In this document: in pieces, positions 59,349-64,000 of the stretch
Layout of the letters: the number at the start of each line of letters is the position of its first letter
Position numbering within the stretch: the first letter of the stretch is position 1
Origin: Paenibacillus chitinolyticus NBRC 15660
GTDB taxonomy: Bacteria > Bacillota > Bacilli > Paenibacillales > NBRC-103111
Length of the DNA: 64,000 nt
Reading direction: 5' to 3'
Assembly (NCBI RefSeq): GCF_000739915.1
Contig: NZ_BBJT01000006.1
Coordinates: forward strand, 310,001 to 374,000
Notes under the pieces: model-generated
Database searches by the model: none
Told to the model about the DNA's origin: nothing
The model's input: only the letters and a program-made list of their open reading frames with translations
Program-made: the position numbers and the translations under genes

Positions 59349-59400
59349 GCACCGTCCAGACGCACGTTTCCCGTGCTTCCGGACGGTGTCTCTTCTTTTT
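59349..59400 (+). terminator. Terminator or attenuator upstream of cydA
   Basis: GCACCGTCC...GGACGGTGTC stem with an inner CACG/CGTG pairing, followed by TCTTCTTTTT. Confidence 0.55.
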
Positions 59401-59450
59401 GTCAGTCGTCAATATTTTGTCAACCATTCTTCACCGTTTACTCACAGGTA

Positions 59451-59468
59451 TTGTGAAAATAATCACAG
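59451..59468. promoter_or_regulatory. Candidate Rex operator of the cyd operon
   Basis: TTGTGAAAATAATCACAG matches the Rex box TTGTGAANNNNTTCACAA with two mismatches, both in the second half. It lies ~90 bases before the mini-gene and ~270 before cydA. Rex releases DNA when NADH rises, turning on bd oxidase under oxygen limitation. Confidence 0.6.
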
Positions 59469-59556
59469 CTAAGTGTGTAAGATAAAATTAGAAGCATTTG
59501 GTTTGAGTCTTCTAAGATCTCATCGTTTTACAATCATTTCCCGGGGCGGTGAAAGT

Positions 59557-59655
59557 ATGAAACCGTTTAAACGTCAGGAGAGACGGCTGATGATTCTCAT
59601 GTTCGTCGTGGCCGCCGTTATGCTGCTTTCCTTTCTGCGCAGGTTGTTTGCATAA
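59557..59655 (+). CDS. Small single-pass membrane protein upstream of cydA
   Basis: 32 residues (MKPFKRQERRLMILMFVVAA plus VMLLSFLRRLFA): a basic N-terminus and one hydrophobic helix. ATG behind GGGGCGGTGAAAGT. Lies within the cyd operon region 68 bases before cydA and downstream of the Rex-like box. Possibly an accessory small subunit or leader peptide; no homolog recognised. Confidence 0.45.
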   Translation: MKPFKRQERRLMILMFVVAAVMLLSFLRRLFA

Positions 59656-59723
59656 GCCTGCATGAGCCTGCATACACCTGCATGTACCCGAAACAAGAAC
59701 ATTCCAGGGGGAGTTGATGCACC

Positions 59724-61079
59724 GTGTTTCATTATGATCCTGTGCTGTACAGCCGCATACTCACCGAAGTCACGCTCGCGTTCCACATTATTTTCGCCAC
59801 GATCGGTGTCGGCGTTCCGGTGATGATCGCTCTGGCCGAATGGACGGGCATCCGCAAGAACGACCGGTACTACACACTGCTGGCCCGCCGCTGGGCGCGC
59901 GGCTTCGTCATTACGGTCGCCATCGGCGTTGTGACCGGAACGGCCATCGGCCTTCAGCTCAGCCTGCTGTGGCCGAGCTTTATGGAAATCGCCGGGCAGG
60001 CCATCGCGCTGCCCCTGTTTATGGAGACGTTCGCGTTCTTCGTCGAAGCGATTTTCCTCGGCATTTATTTGTATACCTGGGACCGGTTCAAGCCGAAGCG
60101 GCATCTGATGCTGCTCATCCCGGTCGCCATCGGTTCTTCCGCCTCGGCCTTTTTTATTACGACCGTAAACGCGTTTATGAACACGCCGCAAGGCTTTACG
60201 CTTGAAAACGGCAAAATCACGAACGTGGACCCAATCGCGGCCATGTTCAACCCGGCGACGCCCACGAAAGTTTCGCACGTCCTCGCTTCGGCTTACATGA
60301 CGTGCGCGTTCATTCTCGCGGCCATAGCGGCCTTCTCGCTGCTGCGTCGCAAAGGAGACCGGCTTTACGCCAAGAAAGCACTCAAGCTTACGCTAACCGC
60401 AGGTCTCGTGTTCGCGCTGGCAACGGCCGCGATCGGCGACCTCTCGGGCAAGTTCCTGGCGGCGTATCAGCCCGAGAAGCTGGCGGCGGCCGAATGGCAT
60501 TTCGAGACGCAGACCAAAGCTCCGCTGGTGTTCGGCGGAATTTTGACAGAGGACAAAGAAATCAAATACGGGCTGAAAATCCCGTACGCCCTGAGCATCC
60601 TCGCCGGCGGCACCCCCGGCTTTGAAGTCAAAGGGCTGGATCAGATTCCCGATGAGCTGGAGCCTCCTCTCTATGTGCACTACTTCTTCGACGGCATGGT
60701 CACCGTCGGCATGTTCACCATCGTGATCGCGGCTCTCTATCTGTGGCTCAGCCGCAGCAAACGCGCCTCGAAGCCGGCTCCACGCTGGCTGCTCCGGGTG
60801 ATCGTCGCCTGCGGACCGCTCTCCATGCTCGGCATCTGGCTCGGCTGGTTCTATGCCGAGGTTGGCCGGCAGCCGTGGATTCTCCGCGGCTACATGAAAG
60901 TGGCCGAAGCCGCCACGACGTCGGCCCATGTGGACACGATGCTGCTCCTGTTCTGTCTGCTGTATCTCGTCCTGGGTCTGACCGCGATAAAAGTGCTGTC
61001 CAAGCTGTTCAAAAACAACGACGTTGCGGATGAATTGATCGCATTCGGCGTTTTCGAGAAAAGGGGGCCCCTGGAATGA
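59724..61079 (+). CDS. cydA: Cytochrome bd oxidase subunit I
   Basis: 451 residues, ~9 membrane helices. GTG start. Reduces O2 to water using quinol. Heme ligand His in LAFHIIFATIGVGVPVMIAL; GTAIGLQLSLLWPSFMEIAG; METFAFFVEAIFLGIYLYTW (Glu for heme b595/d); quinol-oxidation GRQPW motif in YAEVGRQPWILRGYM. The Q loop is short, as in Gram-positive enzymes. Overlaps cydB by four bases. Confidence 0.93.
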   Translation: MFHYDPVLYSRILTEVTLAFHIIFATIGVGVPVMIALAEWTGIRKNDRYYTLLARRWARGFVITVAIGVVTGTAIGLQLSLLWPSFMEIAGQAIALPLFMETFAFFVEAIFLGIYLYTWDRFKPKRHLMLLIPVAIGSSASAFFITTVNAFMNTPQGFTLENGKITNVDPIAAMFNPATPTKVSHVLASAYMTCAFILAAIAAFSLLRRKGDRLYAKKALKLTLTAGLVFALATAAIGDLSGKFLAAYQPEKLAAAEWHFETQTKAPLVFGGILTEDKEIKYGLKIPYALSILAGGTPGFEVKGLDQIPDELEPPLYVHYFFDGMVTVGMFTIVIAALYLWLSRSKRASKPAPRWLLRVIVACGPLSMLGIWLGWFYAEVGRQPWILRGYMKVAEAATTSAHVDTMLLLFCLLYLVLGLTAIKVLSKLFKNNDVADELIAFGVFEKRGPLE

Positions 61080-62101
61080 ATCTGGAGCTGCTCGGCATTA
61101 CCGTTCTGTGGGTGTTTCTGTTCGGCTACCTGATCGTGGCTTCCATTGACTTCGGAGCCGGTTTTTTCAGCTACTATTCCGTCGTTACGGGCAGCAAAAA
61201 TATCACGCACCGCATCATCGAGCGCTATCTTTCTCCCGTCTGGGAAGTCACCAATGTGTTTCTTGTCTTCTTCTACATCGGCCTGGTCGGATTCTTTCCG
61301 GAAACCGCCCGCTATTATGGCACGGCGCTGCTCGTCCCGGGGTCCCTGGCGCTCATTCTTCTCGCTTTGCGGGGCTCCTACTACGCGTTCAGCACCTACG
61401 GGTCCAAAGACAACCAGTGGTACATGCTGATCTACGGAGCTACCGGCCTGCTGATCCCGGCTGCTTTATCGACCGTGCTGGCCATTTCGGAAGGCGGCCT
61501 GATCGTGGAGACCGCGGGCCAAATCACGTTGGATTGGAGCGCCCTCCTGGGCAGCGTCTATACCTGGTCGGTCGTGCTGCTCGCAATCGTCAGCGTGCTG
61601 TACATCTCCGCCATGTTCCTGGCCTACTATGCGCATAAGGCGAAGGATGAGGCCGCTTTTGAAATCGTTCGCGGGTATGCGCTTGTCTGGAGCGTCCCGA
61701 CCATTCTGGCCAGCGTACTCGTCTTTTTCGCGATCTCCCGGCATAACCCCGAACATTTCACCAAAATGCTCGATCTCGCCTGGATGTTCGTCGTCTCGTT
61801 CCTCTGCTTCCTGATTGCCGTCTACGCCGTCTGGAAAAAAAGACATTTGGGCCTCGGCTTCACCTTCGTCCTGCTTCAGTTCGCCTTTGCTTTTTTCGGG
61901 TACGGGGCCTCCCATCTGCCTTATATTTTGTATCCGTACATCACGATTCATGAAAATTTCACCAATCCCGCCATGGGCACGGCGCTTATTATCGCTTTTA
62001 TCGCCGGCCTGCTGATCCTCATTCCTTCGCTTGTTCTGCTGATGAGACTGTTCCTGTTTGATGCGGGCTATGTTCAAGGAAACCGGGATAAGAAAGGATG
62101 A
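61076..62101 (+). CDS. cydB: Cytochrome bd oxidase subunit II
   Basis: 341 residues, eight or nine membrane helices. LLGITVLWVFLFGYLIVASI DFGAGFF at the N-terminus (the acidic residue in helix 1 is conserved), YLSPVWEVTNVFLVFFYIGL, FAFFGYGASHLPYILYP. Starts ATGA within the cydA stop. Pairs with CydA and the small CydS encoded just downstream. Confidence 0.92.
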   Translation: MNLELLGITVLWVFLFGYLIVASIDFGAGFFSYYSVVTGSKNITHRIIERYLSPVWEVTNVFLVFFYIGLVGFFPETARYYGTALLVPGSLALILLALRGSYYAFSTYGSKDNQWYMLIYGATGLLIPAALSTVLAISEGGLIVETAGQITLDWSALLGSVYTWSVVLLAIVSVLYISAMFLAYYAHKAKDEAAFEIVRGYALVWSVPTILASVLVFFAISRHNPEHFTKMLDLAWMFVVSFLCFLIAVYAVWKKRHLGLGFTFVLLQFAFAFFGYGASHLPYILYPYITIHENFTNPAMGTALIIAFIAGLLILIPSLVLLMRLFLFDAGYVQGNRDKKG

Positions 62102-62108
62102 TGCTGCC

Positions 62109-62243
62109 GTGGAACATTTTATGATCATGTATGCTCCTCCGATTGTCGTTGCGGTCTCGCTGCTCTTCTTGTTTCTATGGGCGCCCCGCGCCAAAGATGT
62201 TACGGACGAGCCGGAAAGCGATCGTCAGCGGCGTATGCGCTGA
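62109..62243 (+). CDS. cydS: Cytochrome bd oxidase small subunit CydS
   Basis: 44 residues: VEHFMIMYAPPIVVAVSLLF LFLWAPRAKDVTDE plus a charged tail. Start GTG 62109 with AAAGGATGATGCTGCC upstream. The sequence FLIMYAPMVVVALS of the Geobacillus CydS subunit is closely matched by FMIMYAPPIVVAVS, as is the following helix and acidic end. CydS stabilises heme b558 on CydA. The C-terminal PESDRQRRMR extension is longer than usual. Confidence 0.8.
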   Translation: MEHFMIMYAPPIVVAVSLLFLFLWAPRAKDVTDEPESDRQRRMR

Positions 62244-62300
62244 ACCTTTTCTGCTCCAGCCGTGCCGATTAGCCAACTCATTCTTATCACTAGCGAAAAG

Positions 62301-62335
62301 AAAGGCGATTCCCATAAGAGAATCGCCTTTTTTAT
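62301..62335 (+). terminator. Terminator of the cyd operon
   Basis: AAAGGCGATTC/GAATCGCCTTT 11-bp stem then TTTTATTTT. Confidence 0.9.
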
Positions 62336-62424
62336 TTTACCTGCCGCTTACATGGTGATAATTTGCAGAAAACGATCATAAACTAGTATGTAAGAATAGA
62401 TTCCCGGAAGGAGGTGCCGACTCT

Positions 62425-62490
62425 ATGTACTACGAAGAAGATCGCGAACCGTTTGAAGACGACGCAGCCGATGACGAGAAGGAAGGATAA
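62425..62490 (+). CDS. Acidic 21-residue mini-protein
   Basis: ATG 62425 preceded by a near-perfect GGAAGGAGGTG site, then 21 codons starting MYYEEDREPFED and ending DEKEG, TAA at 62490. Strongly acidic, tyrosine-rich start, no membrane segment. The strength of the ribosome site suggests it is truly translated. Function unknown. Confidence 0.5.
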   Translation: MYYEEDREPFEDDAADDEKEG

Positions 62491-62580
62491 GTAACCCTCG
62501 AGAAGCCCCATGAATGTGCCCCCATATCTTCTGTCCGTTCTCTCCTCTTTGATTGTGCGTAACTCTTCCTCCCAGACGGC

Positions 62581-62614
62581 AAAAAAGCCCGTTCTCCGCT
62601 AACGGAAACGAGCT
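62581..62614 (-). terminator. Terminator of the Gfo/Idh/MocA gene
   Basis: AGCTCGTTTCCG/CGGAGAACGGGCT stem followed by TTTTTT on the minus strand. Confidence 0.8.
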
Positions 62615-62659
62615 TATTTTTGTTTATGCTTTTTTGCTTTAAGCGGACTGCGGCCGCCC

Positions 62660-63751
62660 TTACTTCTCTTCGTTCAGGTAAACCGCTTTGCCGGTTTTCG
62701 CCGATTCGTAGATCGCTTCGAGAATCTCCGATACGACAAGCGCCTGTTCCGGCGTGACGACCGGATCTTTGTCGTTTTCGATCGCGTCGATCCACATGCG
62801 CATCTCCAGATCGGGCGCGTTCTCGGAAGCACCCTCGTAGAAGGCTACGCCGCCGCTGGAAAGCTCGATATTCTGCGTGTACAGACGGCTGTTCTTCTCG
62901 CCGTTGATGCGCAGGCCGTCCTTCATGTCGGCTCCGCCCTCGGTACCGCTCAACGTACATTTCGCTTCGTCGACTTCAAGCGTGTTCAGCGCCCAGCTCG
63001 ATTCCAGAATGATCGTCGCGCCGTTTTCCATCGTGATCATGCCGAAAGCGGAATCTTCCACCGTGAACTTCGCCGGGTCCCAAGGTCCCCACGCATTCGC
63101 CGCGTTAGCCCGGTGAGAGAGCTTGTGGTACGAGGTGCCGAGCACAACCTTCGGTTTGTAGTTGTCCATCATCCACAACGTAAGGTCGAGCGCGTGAGTC
63201 CCGATATCGATCAGCGGGCCTCCGCCCTGCTTTTCTTCATCCAGGAATACGCCCCAAGTCGGAACGGCCCGGCGGCGGATAGCGTGCGCTTTGGCGAAGT
63301 AAACTTCCCCAAGCTCGCCGTCTTCGCAAAGCTTTTTCAAATACTGGGAATCGGAGCGGAAACGGTTGTTATATCCGATCGTCAGTTTCTTGCCGGTCCG
63401 TTTGGCGGCGTCCACCATGCGGCGGGCGTCCACGGACGTTTTAGCCATCGGCTTTTCACACATGACGTGTTTGCCGGCTTCCAGTGCATCGATGGTAATG
63501 TCCGCGTGAGAATCGTTCGGTGTGCAGACATGAACTATATCAAGGGAGGAATCTTTCAGCAGTTCACGGTAATCTTGGTAAACGCAAGCATCGCCGGAAC
63601 CGTATTGTTCCTTGGCTTTTTCCGCCCGTTCGATGACAATATCGCAGAATGCGACCAATTCAACGTTAGGCAGTTTCGCCAGACTCGGCAGGTGTTTGCC
63701 GTTTGCAATCCCTCCGCATCCGATAATTCCGATCCGGTACTTTTGTGACAT
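62660..63751 (-). CDS. Gfo/Idh/MocA-family oxidoreductase
   Basis: 363 residues from ATG 63751 behind GAAGGAGGAACTGCA. NAD(P)-binding IGIIGCGGIANGKHLPSLAK, the EKP motif with catalytic Lys in HVMCEKPMAKTSVDARRMVD, GPLIDIGTHALDLTLWMMDN (His of the active site) and a C-terminal substrate domain. Oxidises or reduces a sugar or inositol-type substrate; exact substrate unknown. Confidence 0.9.
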   Translation of the reverse strand: MSQKYRIGIIGCGGIANGKHLPSLAKLPNVELVAFCDIVIERAEKAKEQYGSGDACVYQDYRELLKDSSLDIVHVCTPNDSHADITIDALEAGKHVMCEKPMAKTSVDARRMVDAAKRTGKKLTIGYNNRFRSDSQYLKKLCEDGELGEVYFAKAHAIRRRAVPTWGVFLDEEKQGGGPLIDIGTHALDLTLWMMDNYKPKVVLGTSYHKLSHRANAANAWGPWDPAKFTVEDSAFGMITMENGATIILESSWALNTLEVDEAKCTLSGTEGGADMKDGLRINGEKNSRLYTQNIELSSGGVAFYEGASENAPDLEMRMWIDAIENDKDPVVTPEQALVVSEILEAIYESAKTGKAVYLNEEK

Positions 63752-63926
63752 TGCAGTTCCTCCTTCAAATGGTAAGCATGGGTATGTAACTAACAATCAG
63801 ACAGGATGGCGGCAAAATGTACGCGCGTTCTAAAATTTAGCGGCTTCCCCTGCCTGCTCGATCGTACTACAATAAAGTATAGAAGATACCTCGCCAAAAT
63901 AAAATCACAGATATGGCGATACTTAT

Positions 63927-64000
63927 ATGCGATTTTGTCATTCGGGGGCAGAGCTGGTGGAAATCTATAACGAACAGATTAATTATGAAAACCCTTTTTT
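63927..64000 (+). CDS. Start of a divergent gene, cut by the window edge
   Basis: ATG 63927 opens a frame (MRFCHSGAELVEIYNEQINY then ENPFF) that runs off the end. The sequence has the feel of an AraC-type regulator N-terminus and its divergence from a sugar dehydrogenase would fit, but 24 codons are not enough to decide. No clear ribosome site. Confidence 0.35.
   Translation, partial: MRFCHSGAELVEIYNEQINYENPF

Larger units (their letters stand above)
59127..59556. other. Leader region of the cytochrome bd operon
   Basis: Begins with two imperfect copies of CGGCTTGYTGCGGGTT (59143-59196). A hairpin at 59349-59390 (GCACCGTCC/GGACGGTGTC then TCTTCTTTTT) is a terminator for the upstream gene or an attenuator. 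The Rex-like box is at 59451-59468, followed by AT-rich promoter sequence. No gene seen. Confidence 0.55.

Noticed and set aside
59574-60278. Leftward 234-codon frame opposite cydA
   Set aside because: Composition (Arg/His/Gly-rich) and lack of a ribosome site mark it as a shadow of cydA.

Overview
The window looks like a chromosomal segment of a Paenibacillus-type Firmicute. Supporting signs are strong AGGAGG ribosome-binding sites with frequent TTG/GTG starts, an SLH-domain surface protein, Gram-positive lipobox lipoproteins, a Spo0A-type box, CcpA-type cre sites, a cydABS oxidase operon with a Rex-like box, and an ECF sigma/anti-sigma pair. No rRNA, tRNA or CRISPR array was seen. The housekeeping parts are moderately GC-rich; bases ~600-14,800 are clearly more AT-rich.

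Region 1 (1-22,000) is a polymorphic-toxin island, transcribed almost entirely leftward (minus strand). It is headed by a Kelch/PPC secreted protein (21257-18783) and a 1699-residue secreted RHS/YD-repeat protein with a pretoxin HINT domain, a C-terminal toxin tip and a cognate immunity gene (18750-13105). Downstream lies an array of displaced toxin-tip cassettes (13050-6370), then a cluster of immunity-type genes (Imm8, Imm53, DUF1871 and unknowns; 6050-988). The cassettes share a left boundary (R1: non-RHS sequence followed by the FIN-E-DTYEGQLDNPL junction of the RHS gene, with the Glu codon replaced by TAG in all three copies) and a right boundary (R2: terminator hairpin plus CCCCACCCAGTGCCGAAT, which reads PHPVPN). 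Several cassettes are silent through nonsense codons, frameshifts or a 16-bp duplication. This suggests an archive of toxin tips that could be swapped into the expressed RHS gene through shared RHS/HINT sequence. A thermolysin-type protease is cut by the left edge.

Region 2 (22,000-40,300) holds ordinary chromosomal genes: an SDR, a GNAT, a MocR regulator that lacks the PLP lysine motif and is divergent from a DUF4272 gene, DinB plus a YafY/WYL regulator, an ECF sigma factor with an overlapping signal-peptidase-fold anti-sigma candidate, a GapB-like GAPDH with a 16-bp palindrome inside its promoter spacer, a five-gene operon (amidase, sugar-binding lipoprotein, two permeases, HlyD-type adaptor), and a lipoprotein linked to a two-component system.

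Region 3 (40,400-50,900) carries surface proteins: a 2028-residue SLH adhesin with 13 cadherin-like repeats, a GNAT plus three tandem tail-collar proteins, a second DUF7336 immunity-type operon, and a frameshifted DUF4405 membrane protein.

Region 4 (50,900-64,000) contains a GT39/GT2/GtrA/GalU cell-envelope glycosylation operon divergent from an OmpR-type two-component system, a conserved unknown protein, the cytochrome bd operon with the small subunit CydS, a 21-residue acidic mini-gene, and a Gfo/Idh/MocA oxidoreductase.
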